This document shows, one piece after another, positions 1-7,972 of a DNA stretch of 34,450 nt. The stretch's first letter is position 1. The number at the start of each line of letters is the position of its first letter. The notes beneath the pieces were generated by a model. It did not search any database and was not told where the DNA came from. It saw nothing but the letters and a program-made list of their open reading frames with translations. The stretch covers positions 1 through 34,450 of the forward strand of contig CAKRVB010000029.1 of NCBI GenBank assembly GCA_934408725.1, in the 5' to 3' direction. This DNA is from an uncultured Marvinbryantia sp. Lineage in GTDB: Bacteria; Bacillota; Clostridia; Lachnospirales; Lachnospiraceae. The position numbers were made by a program, and so were the translations under genes.

Positions 1-74
1 GCAACACGAGGAGCTTCCACAACCATCTTGTAGATGTTGCCGGCAAGCTTACCTGCTTCTAAAATCTTGTACAT
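1..74 (-). CDS. NfnA-like FAD/NAD-binding oxidoreductase subunit, 5' end only
   Basis: Only the first 24 codons are in the window; the gene runs off the left edge. The peptide begins MYKILEAGKLAGNIY and continues to VVEAPRVA, which resembles the N-terminus of the sulfide/dihydroorotate dehydrogenase-like FAD/NAD-binding family (NfnA, small subunit of electron-bifurcating ferredoxin:NADP oxidoreductase). There are two in-frame ATGs, at 80 and 74. The GGAGG at 83-87 is 8 nt from the ATG at 74 and only 2 nt from the one at 80, so I chose 74. A sigma-A promoter lies at 130-158. NfnA would suit an acetogen that links NADH, NADPH and ferredoxin, but with so few residues the identity is tentative. 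A dihydroorotate dehydrogenase electron-transfer subunit is the alternative. Confidence 0.65.
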   Translation of the reverse strand, partial: MYKILEAGKLAGNIYKMVVEAPRV

Positions 75-129
75 ATACATTTCCTCCTTTATATTCTGCC
101 TTTATCAGGCTAAATTCCAAACTTATTTC

Positions 130-158
130 ATAATACTTCATTTCGTCATTTTCGTCAA
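130..158 (-). promoter_or_regulatory. sigma-A promoter for the left-edge gene
   Basis: On the minus strand TTGACG (153-158) is followed after exactly 17 nt by TATTAT (130-135). Both hexamers are 5/6 matches to consensus. The predicted leader of about 50 nt contains a small GCCT/AGGC hairpin before the ribosome binding site. The promoter lies just past the ftsK stop codon, so the left-edge gene is probably transcribed separately. Confidence 0.6.
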
Positions 159-173
159 TATTTTGTTCAGCTT

Positions 174-3134
174 TTAGACATTCTCGTCTATATACTGTTC
201 AAATTCTTCCATAGACATGAGTACTTTTCTCGGCTTTGTGCCTTCTTCCGGTCCAACAACACCAGCTTCAGAAAGCTGATCCATAATACGCGCTGCGCGA
301 TTAAATCCGATCTTAAATACACGCTGCAGCATGCCGATGGATGCTTTATCTTTTTCAATGATAAACTTACCAGCTTCTGCAAAATGGCTGTCCAGCTCAT
401 TGCCGCCTCCAGCTCCACCAGAAGAAACCGGTGAGCTCTGGGCCACGGTATTCATCCGTGCCTCCATCTGCTTATGGTAAACACTCATATCATTTTTCTG
501 TGTAAGGAACTCCGTCACCTTGCTGACTTCCGCATCTGAGACAAAAGATCCCTGGACACGAACCGGTTTGGAATAACCCTGCGGATAAAACAGCATATCG
601 CCCTTTCCAAGCAGTTTTTCCGCACCCGTCATATCCAGAATGGTTCTGGAATCCACACCACTGGTTACCGAAAATGCAATTCTGGAAGGCATATTTGCCT
701 TAATCAGTCCCGTGATGACATTTACGGATGGCCGCTGCGTTGCAATGATCAGATGAATGCCTGCTGCTCTTGCCAGCTGAGCCAGACGACAGATCGCATC
801 TTCTACTTCGCCAGGTGCTACCATCATCAGGTCTGCCAGCTCGTCTACGATAATCACGATCTGAGGCAGTTTCTTTGGCTTATTTGGATCATCGATATCG
901 CCCAGCTGTTCTACCCTGGCATTGTAACCCTTCAGGTCACGGACACCGGCATCCGCAAACTTCTGATAACGGTCTGTCATCTCTGCAACTCCCCAGTTCA
1001 GTGCACCGGAAGCTTTTTTCGGATCCGTGACAACCGGAATAAAAAGATGGGGAATGCCATTATAAACACTAAGCTCTACTACCTTCGGGTCAATCATGAT
1101 CAGCTTCACGTCTTCCGGATCCGCTTTATAGATGATGCTCATGATCAATGTGTTAATGCAGACCGATTTACCCGAGCCTGTAGCACCGGCAATCAACAGG
1201 TGCGGCATCTTGGCAATATCGGTAACTACCACCTTACCGGCAATGTCCTTCCCGACTGCAAAAGAAAGATCAGACCTGGCATTCTGGAATTCATCGGATT
1301 CCAGAAGTTCTCTCAGGTACACCGCGCTGTTCTCTTTATTTGGCACTTCAATACCCACAGCTGCCTTCCCGGGAATCGGTGCCTCAATACGAATATCTTC
1401 CGCTGCCAGATTCAGCTTAATATCATCGGCAAGGCTGACAATACGGCTGACCTTTACTCCCTGCTCCGGCTGAAGCTCATAACGGGTAACGGCAGGGCCG
1501 CAGCTAACATTCGTTACTGTAACATTCACCCCGAAACTGTGAAGTGTTTCCTGCAGCTTTCTTGCTGTTTCTGTCACTTCATCGTTGGAATTACCACCGG
1601 AAGATCCAGAAGGTTTTTTCAAAAGATCCAGTGGAGGAAATACATATTCCGCTTTTGGTGTTTCTTCATTTTGTTTAATCTCTTCTGCCACACTGTCCAG
1701 TGCCTGCTCCTGTTCTTCTTTAGAAGAATGGGGATTTTTCAGTTTCGTTTTTGCCGTAATCTCTCCTGTTCCCGGTGTTTCATCCACTCCTGCAGTCATC
1801 TCATCTGCTTCTGGCGGCTGAGCCGTCTCAGATACAGGCTTATCTGCAGCAATTTCTTTTTTCGTATCAACTGCCTGCTCTCTGGCGCTCTTTCTGGATG
1901 CAGCTTCCTGCAGAAATTCCGGCATTCCCAGTGACGGTTCTCTGGATACGGTTGCAGCCACTGGTGTTGCGGAAGAAATCACCTGGGAACTTCCGTTTCT
2001 CTGAATCGTAAAATTCAGCTTCGGAACTGTCTCCAGCTCTTTTTCCGGACTATTTTCCAGAATCGTTTCCGCTTTCGCAGCCTTTTTTGCAGTGACAGAC
2101 TTTATCTGCTCTGGTTCTGGAACGGCCTCCTCCGCTTTTTTGGCTTTGGAAGGATCCAGCACAGCAACAGTGCGTTTCTCACTGGTAATCTTTGGAACTA
2201 CTTCGTGTACTTCCTCAGGGGCAGGGAGATTCATGTCAAACGTTGTATTTTTACTGACACCCGTCACGATGCGTTCACGCCGGGGCTCTCGTATTTCTTT
2301 TGCAAGGCTGTGATTCGCCTGACGTATCTCTTCAATCTCCTGCTGCATTTTAGCCTGTTCCTGAAGCCGGCTTCGTCTCTTTTTCTGCTGATTCAGCTCA
2401 CGCTGCATCTGCTTGCGGGTTCTGGCCTGTCCCAGCGCATCACCGCCTTCGCTGCGAATATTGTCAAAGACAGAATAGCCGGTGAGCAATACCATACTGA
2501 TAATAAATAAAATAATATTGCAGATCCAGGTACCGATCTCTCCCACTCTTGGAGAAAACAGCAGATAAATCATTCCACCGGCCATACCTCCACCGTTTTT
2601 TTCTTCTCTGCAGGAGATATAATAGTCTCCCAGAGTCATAGAAGCAGAAAGCGGATGGGATACCAGCGTAAAGAAACAGCATAATGACACCACCAGCAGT
2701 GAAATAGCAAGCACCTTCATCCAGGCCTGCATACTTCCCCGATTTGCAATCAGAAAAGCCGTGATAAAAAATAAAATAAATGGCTGTGTATAAGCCAGCA
2801 GGCCAAAGACGCCAAAAAAGAATCCACTGATGGAACGTCCAATGATACCGCCTGCTCCAAACACCGTTCCTAAAAACAGAATGATGCAGAAAGCAAGCAT
2901 CACCCAGAGCAGTACTTCTGCCCATACAGGAGTTCCGTTTTTTTTGCTTCTCGAAATATCCGGTACCTCTACCGACTGGCGTTTTTTGCTGCTTTTGCCG
3001 GTGTTATTCTTCTGGCTGTCTGTTTTTTTGCCTGATGAAGTTTTTGTTCCTGTCTTTTTCGAAGTCGTTGTTCTTCCAGAAGAAGATTTTTTCTCTTTTG
3101 TCTGATCCGTTGCTGTTTTTTTCTTTGTTGCCAT
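174..3134 (-). CDS. ftsK: FtsK/SpoIIIE DNA translocase
   Basis: 986-aa membrane-anchored DNA pump that moves chromosomal DNA through the closing division or sporulation septum. After a Lys/Ser/Thr-rich cytosolic start (1-65) come hydrophobic helices between about 72 and 222. A charged, Pro/Glu-rich linker of low complexity follows (225-515). The motor domain has Walker A GATGSGKS at 650-657 and Walker B IVIIVDE at 759-765, and RPSVNVITG lies near 801-809. The C-terminal winged-helix gamma domain (about 915-986) reads KOPS/SRS-type DNA signals in this family. The ATG at 3134 has a GGGAGAG ribosome binding site. uppP ends 18 nt upstream, so the two are probably cotranscribed. The sequence does not settle whether it acts as SpoIIIE or as vegetative FtsK. 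Length is at the long end because of the linker. Confidence 0.96.
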   Translation of the reverse strand: MATKKKTATDQTKEKKSSSGRTTTSKKTGTKTSSGKKTDSQKNNTGKSSKKRQSVEVPDISRSKKNGTPVWAEVLLWVMLAFCIILFLGTVFGAGGIIGRSISGFFFGVFGLLAYTQPFILFFITAFLIANRGSMQAWMKVLAISLLVVSLCCFFTLVSHPLSASMTLGDYYISCREEKNGGGMAGGMIYLLFSPRVGEIGTWICNIILFIISMVLLTGYSVFDNIRSEGGDALGQARTRKQMQRELNQQKKRRSRLQEQAKMQQEIEEIRQANHSLAKEIREPRRERIVTGVSKNTTFDMNLPAPEEVHEVVPKITSEKRTVAVLDPSKAKKAEEAVPEPEQIKSVTAKKAAKAETILENSPEKELETVPKLNFTIQRNGSSQVISSATPVAATVSREPSLGMPEFLQEAASRKSAREQAVDTKKEIAADKPVSETAQPPEADEMTAGVDETPGTGEITAKTKLKNPHSSKEEQEQALDSVAEEIKQNEETPKAEYVFPPLDLLKKPSGSSGGNSNDEVTETARKLQETLHSFGVNVTVTNVSCGPAVTRYELQPEQGVKVSRIVSLADDIKLNLAAEDIRIEAPIPGKAAVGIEVPNKENSAVYLRELLESDEFQNARSDLSFAVGKDIAGKVVVTDIAKMPHLLIAGATGSGKSVCINTLIMSIIYKADPEDVKLIMIDPKVVELSVYNGIPHLFIPVVTDPKKASGALNWGVAEMTDRYQKFADAGVRDLKGYNARVEQLGDIDDPNKPKKLPQIVIIVDELADLMMVAPGEVEDAICRLAQLARAAGIHLIIATQRPSVNVITGLIKANMPSRIAFSVTSGVDSRTILDMTGAEKLLGKGDMLFYPQGYSKPVRVQGSFVSDAEVSKVTEFLTQKNDMSVYHKQMEARMNTVAQSSPVSSGGAGGGNELDSHFAEAGKFIIEKDKASIGMLQRVFKIGFNRAARIMDQLSEAGVVGPEEGTKPRKVLMSMEEFEQYIDENV

Positions 3135-3152
3135 GTTCTCTCCCTTAAACGA

Positions 3153-4031
3153 TTATCTCATAACCACATACCCGATAATGGAAATGCTTCCAAGAATCAG
3201 GCAGTAGATTGCAAATCCTCTGAATTTTTTCTTCCTGACAATTGTCAGCATTTTCCTGCAGCTGAAGTATCCCACAACTCCTGCTGTCACAGCACCCGCC
3301 AGATAAATAAAAAACTGTGACAGACTGACACTGCCGGAAAAGGCCTGTCCAATCTCCATACATGCTGCGCCTAAAATGGCCGGGATCGCCATAATAAAAG
3401 AATATTTCACTGCAAACCTTTTGTCATACCCACTGATCAGACAGGCTGCAATAGTAGTTCCTGATCGTGACAATCCTGGAAGTGTACTAATTCCCTGTGC
3501 AATTCCTATCAGGAACGAATTTGTAAAACTGATATCCTTCGGAATCTTTTTTCCGTTCTCCGATACATCTGCAATAATCAGAAAAACTGCAGTCAAAATC
3601 AGACCGATTCCAGGCGCAAGAAGAGAATCGGAAGCTAATGTAACCAGATCTCTGGCTGCATATCCGATCACTGCAGTGGGTATCGTGGCGCAAAGCACCA
3701 TAACGACAAAACGCCGATAATTATTGTGTAATATTTTTTTATACCGTCTGGCATCTTTCTCTTTCTTATTATGTATCAAAACAGACCCATTTGCCCAGAT
3801 ATCAGACACCATGCGGATGGTTTCTCCAATCATCCGCAGCACATCTCTGCGAAATACCACGCAGATTGCAATCACGGTTCCCAGATGTACCATTACATCA
3901 AAAAGCAGTCCGCCATCTGTCTGAATTCCGAAAAGATTTCGAAGAATGGACAGATGACCGGAACTGCTGACTGGCAAAAACTCAGTGATTCCCTGAATGA
4001 TGCCTAAAAAAACTGACTGTATGAATGTCAT
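3153..4031 (-). CDS. uppP: Undecaprenyl-diphosphatase (BacA family)
   Basis: 292-aa integral membrane enzyme that dephosphorylates undecaprenyl pyrophosphate to recycle the lipid carrier for peptidoglycan and other wall polymers. Overexpression of this family is known to give bacitracin resistance. Both signature segments are present: GITEFLPVSSSGH at 14-26, with the conserved Glu and Ser/His, and PGLSRSGTT at 185-193. Many hydrophobic segments fit a polytopic protein. The ATG at 4031 has AAGGAG six nt upstream. It lies 72 nt after the ClpP-like gene and 18 nt before ftsK on the same strand. The length is a little above the usual 265-280 aa because of a lysine-rich stretch near residues 85-105. 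Confidence 0.95.
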   Translation of the reverse strand: MTFIQSVFLGIIQGITEFLPVSSSGHLSILRNLFGIQTDGGLLFDVMVHLGTVIAICVVFRRDVLRMIGETIRMVSDIWANGSVLIHNKKEKDARRYKKILHNNYRRFVVMVLCATIPTAVIGYAARDLVTLASDSLLAPGIGLILTAVFLIIADVSENGKKIPKDISFTNSFLIGIAQGISTLPGLSRSGTTIAACLISGYDKRFAVKYSFIMAIPAILGAACMEIGQAFSGSVSLSQFFIYLAGAVTAGVVGYFSCRKMLTIVRKKKFRGFAIYCLILGSISIIGYVVMR

Positions 4032-4103
4032 ATCATTCTCCTTATCCGTGCATACCTATACATGATTTCAAATTATAACATAATTTTAAAATCAGTACAA
4101 ACG

Positions 4104-4817
4104 TTATCTGAAGGTCTCGTCTTCCCCTATCATTGCATAGATCTTTTTCAATGCCTGAGAGATTCCTCCCACTTCGTCAATAATATGCTCTTCCACTGCC
4201 TGCTGGCCTACCAGTATAGTCCCCAAATCCTTCGTCAACATGCCTGTATCCAGCATCAGTTCTTCCAGACGTTCTCTTTTGGCACCACAATGGGATGAAA
4301 TGAAGCCAAGGATCCGGTTCTGCATCTGCCGGAAATAATCATAGGTCTGTGGGGCTCCAATCACAGTTCCGCTCATACGAACCGGATGGATCACCATAGT
4401 ACCAGTCTCTACAATGAAAGAATAATCGGTGGAAACCGCAATCGGCACCCCAATCGAATGACTGCCGCCCAGCACCAGTGAAACAGTCGGTTTGCTCAAA
4501 GAGGCAATCATCTCTGCAATAGCAAGCCCGGCCTCCACATCACCGCCGACGGTATTCAGAAGCACCAGTACCCCCTGAATGTCCCGGCTGTCCTCGATCG
4601 CAGCAAGCTGGGGCAGCAGATGTTCGTATTTCGTAGTTTTACTTGCAGAAGGCAGACACTCATGTCCCTCTATTTCTCCAATAATCGAGATGAGATGAAT
4701 ATGGTGATCCAGAGATACCTGTCCGAAGTCCCTGATTTTCTTATCCTGACTGTTCCCTGCTTCTGTTGTTTCTTCTTCGTTTTTCTCTTCTTTCTCTTCT
4801 TTCTTTTCGCTTTCCAT
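4104..4817 (-). CDS. ClpP-family serine peptidase, TepA-like
   Basis: Serine peptidase of the ClpP/crotonase fold, closest in outline to TepA (YmfB) of Bacillus, which is encoded near spoIIIE as here. It starts with a very acidic/lysine-rich stretch (about 30 aa). The core has the likely nucleophile in GGSHSIG (Ser125, counted from the GTG at 4829) and the catalytic His in IHPVR (His148); an Asp near 201 may complete the triad. The C-terminal helix segment AVEEHIIDEVGG matches the ClpP handle end. Start: an in-frame GTG at 4829 gives 241 aa, but that codon lies inside the GTGAGG that serves as ribosome binding site for the ATG at 4817, so I chose the ATG (237 aa). The substrate cannot be inferred. 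Housekeeping ClpP is unlikely because its usual GQAAS and HQP motifs are altered. Confidence 0.82.
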   Translation of the reverse strand: MESEKKEEKEEKNEEETTEAGNSQDKKIRDFGQVSLDHHIHLISIIGEIEGHECLPSASKTTKYEHLLPQLAAIEDSRDIQGVLVLLNTVGGDVEAGLAIAEMIASLSKPTVSLVLGGSHSIGVPIAVSTDYSFIVETGTMVIHPVRMSGTVIGAPQTYDYFRQMQNRILGFISSHCGAKRERLEELMLDTGMLTKDLGTILVGQQAVEEHIIDEVGGISQALKKIYAMIGEDETFR

Positions 4818-4847
4818 GACATACCTCACATATAAATCTTATATATA

Positions 4848-4876
4848 TATAAACATAGTATGTCCGGTTCTGTAAA
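4848..4876 (-). promoter_or_regulatory. possible promoter for the ClpP-like gene
   Basis: On the minus strand TTTACA (4871-4876) stands 17 nt before TTTATA (4848-4853), inside a run of alternating TA. The -10 is degenerate and could be one of several overlapping TATATA registers. It follows the terminator of the upstream gene, so a promoter is needed somewhere in this 150-bp gap. Confidence 0.35.
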
Positions 4877-4926
4877 AGATCATCCCTGATTTTTTTTTCA
4901 TCCTGTCGGAACAAAACTTCTGCAGG

Positions 4927-4966
4927 AAAAGAAAATCCTCTGTCAGCTTTCCTGCTGACAAAGGAT
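4927..4966 (-). terminator. intrinsic terminator after the CFI-box gene
   Basis: A 13-bp stem with one G-U pair (4935-4947 with 4954-4966), a 6-nt loop and a following TTTTCTTTT on the minus strand, starting 13 nt after the stop codon at 4980. It separates the yebC/CFI-box genes from the ClpP-uppP-ftsK group. Confidence 0.8.
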
Positions 4967-4979
4967 CTCATGTTGCTCG

Positions 4980-5765
4980 TTATGATAATGGATAAGTATA
5001 AAAATACTCTTCCTCCAGATCATGCACCATCTGAATATAAAGATCTCTGCATTCCTGCATACGGTCAGACTCTATCATCTGAATACATGGATTCAAATAA
5101 GTCTCCCAGATATGCCGGTATACTTCCTCTTTTCGATCAGAATGATTAATATGTTTTACAATCGTCGGAGCCACATCATAATATTCATGAATAATGGCTT
5201 CTCCATCTTCCTGCTCCATCAGGTAGGTATCTCGGTAATTACGTAAAAGTGTCAGTTCATAGCAGTCATCCGGTTTACCGAACGTCTCGCAGACAGCTGT
5301 GGTAATATAACACCATTTGTGCTGGAAACCAGCCTGAATTTCTTCCACCCTGGCAGCTGAAATATTGCTCTCCGGGAACTTTTCTTTCCAGGAAATCAGC
5401 AGCCTGTCCGTCAGAGGCTTCACGCTTTCTCCGTCATATTTTCCAAGTGCCGGCAGTACATAGACAACCATAAACAGATTCAGATTCATGGCCACTGCGT
5501 TTTTTTTCGATTTTTTGGTAACACCCTGAAGTATATCATCTGCCTTACCGGCAACTGCATTTGCCATATTGGCAATAAACTGTTCCTTATCGATTGCATT
5601 ATGATATCCATCTTCCAGCGCCTGAAAAGCAACAAAACTGGATTCATAAAATTCAGAAAAAGCATCCATATAGAATTTTTTATGAAATCTCTCTAACAGA
5701 GGATCCATATGTTCAAAGACACCTTCCATTCCGTGCAGCGCTGTAAGATATGTATTTTCCATCAT
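4980..5765 (-). CDS. CFI-box domain protein of unknown function
   Basis: 261-aa soluble, acidic and mostly helical protein with no signal peptide or membrane segment. I do not recognise a function. The C-terminal half has CYITTAVCETFGKPDDCYEL (about 153-172) followed by LLRNYRDTYL and then an EYYDVAPTIV stretch. That order (Cys-aromatic-Ile box, LRxxRDxxL, YYxxxP) is the pattern of the CFI-box C-terminal domain. Here the box carries three cysteines, which could bind a metal or form a thiol site; that is inference. The N-terminal 145 residues form a separate helical region. The ATG at 5765 overlaps the yebC stop by one base (TAATG), so translation is probably coupled to yebC. A second ATG follows directly. 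A strong terminator ends the unit. Confidence 0.7.
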   Translation of the reverse strand: MMENTYLTALHGMEGVFEHMDPLLERFHKKFYMDAFSEFYESSFVAFQALEDGYHNAIDKEQFIANMANAVAGKADDILQGVTKKSKKNAVAMNLNLFMVVYVLPALGKYDGESVKPLTDRLLISWKEKFPESNISAARVEEIQAGFQHKWCYITTAVCETFGKPDDCYELTLLRNYRDTYLMEQEDGEAIIHEYYDVAPTIVKHINHSDRKEEVYRHIWETYLNPCIQMIESDRMQECRDLYIQMVHDLEEEYFYTYPLS

Positions 5766-6493
5766 TATTCCTCCAGATTGGTATATACGTTCTGTACATC
5801 ATCGTCTTCATCCAGAAGATCCAGTGTTCTCTGAAGATTTTTCAGCATAGTCTCATCTGTCAGAGCAACATAGTTCTGTGGGATCATGGTTACTTCTGCA
5901 GAAGCCATCGGAACACCTTCTTTTTCCAGTGCTTCTCTTACACTGCTGAAATCATCCGGATCTGTAATAATCTCAAAGCTGTCTTCTTCATCAGAAAAAT
6001 CTTCTGCGCCAGCATCCAGAGCCATCATCATCAGATCATCTGCATCGATCTCACATTCTTCTTTATCAATGATAATCTGGCCTTTTTTATCAAAGCTGTA
6101 AGAAACACATCCAGGAGTACCAATACTTCCGCTTCCCTTTGTGAATGCACTTCTGACATTGGCAGCAGTACGGTTCTTGTTGTCGGTCAGAGCATCCACG
6201 ATAATTGCGATTCCGCCTGGTCCGTATCCTTCATAAGAAACATATTCATAATTTACAGAATTGGCATCTCCTGCTGCCTTTTTAATACCACGGTCAATGG
6301 TATCATTTGGCATGTTGTTTGCCTTTGCTTTCGCAATTACATCACGAAGTCTGCTGTTATTAGCCGGGTCTGCGCCGCCCTCTTTTACAGCAACTGCAAT
6401 TTCACGTCCAATGATCGTAAAAATCTTTCCCTTTGCTGCATCATTTTTTTCCTTTTTGTGCTTGATGTTAGCGAACTTTGAATGTCCTGACAT
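5765..6493 (-). CDS. yebC: YebC/PmpR (TACO1) family protein
   Basis: 242-aa protein of the YebC/TACO1 family, long annotated as a transcriptional regulator; family members have more recently been tied to translation through proline stretches. The hallmark N-terminus [25 protein letters not shown] is followed by REI and [15 protein letters not shown] (about 72-86). The middle domain has [14 protein letters not shown] (about 101-114). The acidic C-terminus fits the three-domain fold, and the length is typical. The ATG at 6493 has AAAGGAG upstream. It overlaps the CFI-box gene by one base, so the two are likely cotranscribed. The CBS-domain gene ends 13 nt before its start. Confidence 0.95.
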   Translation of the reverse strand: MSGHSKFANIKHKKEKNDAAKGKIFTIIGREIAVAVKEGGADPANNSRLRDVIAKAKANNMPNDTIDRGIKKAAGDANSVNYEYVSYEGYGPGGIAIIVDALTDNKNRTAANVRSAFTKGSGSIGTPGCVSYSFDKKGQIIIDKEECEIDADDLMMMALDAGAEDFSDEEDSFEIITDPDDFSSVREALEKEGVPMASAEVTMIPQNYVALTDETMLKNLQRTLDLLDEDDDVQNVYTNLEE

Positions 6494-6506
6494 AATCTTT
6501 TCTCCT

Positions 6507-7373
6507 TTATTCCTGTATTTCGTCAGCCACAGCTTCTTTCGGAAGCCGACTTACCCTCACTGTCTCAATCATCTTATTTGCGACCTTCTCAATCTGGAAC
6601 AGATATCCGCAGGCTTCTATTCTGGAGTGTTCATCCTCATCCGGAATCTTATCCAGTCTGGAAATCAGATAACCGTTCAACGTCTCAAACTCTGTCTCTT
6701 CAAATTCGATTCCCAGCTCTTCTGCCACCTTTGCCAGTGGTGCGAGACCGGAAATCAGATAGGTATCGTCATCAATTTTCTGAATGACAGGTTCATCATT
6801 ATCATATTCATCCTGAATGTTCCCAACGATTACCTCCAGAATGTCTTCCATCGCCACAAGGCCTGCCGTCTGTCCATATTCATCAGCAATAATCACCATC
6901 TGCAGCTTCTGTGACTGCATCATCTGAAACAGACTGGTCAGCTCCTTCGTCTCCGGAATGAATACGGCTTCTCTGAGAAGTCCCTTGATATCACGGATTT
7001 TCCAGTCAGCAAATCCGTGCTGAGTCATGCATCTCATTGCGTCTTTCAAAAACAGAATACCGATCACATTATCCATATTTTCCTCATAAACGGGAAATCT
7101 GGAATGGCTGTCATTCAGCATAAAATCCATTGCATCCTTCAGTGTCATTTCACAGTCAATTCCAACGATATGCCGCCTGTGAGTCATAACATCCTGTGCC
7201 TGCTGTCTGGCAAGATCAAATATATTCTTAATCATATCTGTCTCGTCTTCCCGAATGATTCCCTGCTGGCATCCTTCTTCTACCATAGAGACAATCTCTG
7301 CCTGAAATTCTTCTGTGCTGGGAGTGGAAATCCCGAACTGTTGGGCGAGACGCTCCATAAAAGATTTTGACAA
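6507..7373 (-). CDS. CBS-pair/CorC_HlyC protein (soluble hemolysin C/CorC type)
   Basis: Protein with a tandem CBS pair (starting at [13 protein letters not shown] and ending around [14 protein letters not shown]) and a C-terminal CorC_HlyC domain (from about [18 protein letters not shown]). The DUF21 membrane domain of full-length CNNM/CorB transporters is absent, so it is the soluble CorC-like form. This family is linked to Mg/Co efflux, with the CBS pair binding adenine nucleotides; the exact role here is inferred. Start: an ATG at 7424 gives 305 aa but has only a weak ribosome binding site. A TTG at 7373 has AAAGGAT about 10 nt upstream and gives an N-terminus ([14 protein letters not shown]) like those of relatives, so I chose it. 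mazF ends at 7440, just upstream. Confidence 0.82.
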   Translation of the reverse strand: MSKSFMERLAQQFGISTPSTEEFQAEIVSMVEEGCQQGIIREDETDMIKNIFDLARQQAQDVMTHRRHIVGIDCEMTLKDAMDFMLNDSHSRFPVYEENMDNVIGILFLKDAMRCMTQHGFADWKIRDIKGLLREAVFIPETKELTSLFQMMQSQKLQMVIIADEYGQTAGLVAMEDILEVIVGNIQDEYDNDEPVIQKIDDDTYLISGLAPLAKVAEELGIEFEETEFETLNGYLISRLDKIPDEDEHSRIEACGYLFQIEKVANKMIETVRVSRLPKEAVADEIQE

Positions 7374-7439
7374 TTTCGTACATCCTTTCTGTTTTATCTT
7401 AGATTCATCGTTTAAATATAACATTGATCTTTCATTTCG

Positions 7440-7796
7440 TCAAGACAGGTATGTACCTAAATCCAGACTGATCATCAGTGCCCGGTCAATCTTTTTCAGA
7501 ATTCCCTCATCCAGATGACAGACTTTATCTCTCAGACGTGATTTGTCAATCGTACGAAGCTGTTCCAGTAAAATAACAGAATCTTTTACAATATGATAGC
7601 TTGCCGCATCAATTTCGATATGAGTAGGAAGCTTTGCCTTATTCATTCTGGATGTAATGGCTGCTACAATCACGGTAGGACTGTGTTTATTCCCAACATC
7701 ATTCTGAATCACCAGAACCGGCCGGATACCGCCCTGCTCTGAGCCGATGACAGGTCTCAGATCTGCATAAAAAATATCTCCTCTGCGAATTATCAA
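7440..7796 (-). CDS. mazF: MazF/PemK-type endoribonuclease toxin (EndoA-like), TTG start
   Basis: Sequence-specific, ribosome-independent mRNA interferase. The start [13 protein letters not shown], then [37 protein letters not shown] and [14 protein letters not shown], matches Bacillus EndoA (NdoA) almost block by block. Conserved Arg in RGD and the segment with Thr in AAITS are the usual active-site region. A GTG at 7805 would give 121 aa, but it lies 1 nt from the GGAG (7807-7810). The TTG at 7796 is 10 nt from that GGAG and gives an N-terminus that aligns with EndoA, so I chose TTG (118 aa). Bacilli have the antitoxin (mazE) between alr and this gene; here the 176-bp gap holds no ORF of antitoxin size. 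The antitoxin may be elsewhere or missing. Confidence 0.92.
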   Translation of the reverse strand: MIIRRGDIFYADLRPVIGSEQGGIRPVLVIQNDVGNKHSPTVIVAAITSRMNKAKLPTHIEIDAASYHIVKDSVILLEQLRTIDKSRLRDKVCHLDEGILKKIDRALMISLDLGTYLS

Positions 7797-7972
7797 AACA
7801 CTCACACTCCATTTTGATCGTTGTCGGAGCCGTCTGTCATGTTTATGTCTTTCAGAAATATGACAGTTCCTAAGTTTCTCCGATGGCTGGAGTATTTCCC
7901 TGTCTGACCGGAATTATGCAATGTTTTTATCGTTTCGTATTCCTTTTACTATATGCGGAAGATCTCTTTTGG

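Noticed and set aside
753..1934. 393-codon plus-strand ORF opposite ftsK
   Set aside because: It lies wholly inside the FtsK motor and linker coding region and shows the Cys/His/Arg-rich make-up of a shadow frame.
7802..7840. 12-codon ORF just before mazF as an antitoxin
   Set aside because: Far too short, no good ribosome binding site, and no resemblance to MazE or RHH proteins. Its stop overlaps the mazF ribosome binding region only by chance as far as can be seen.
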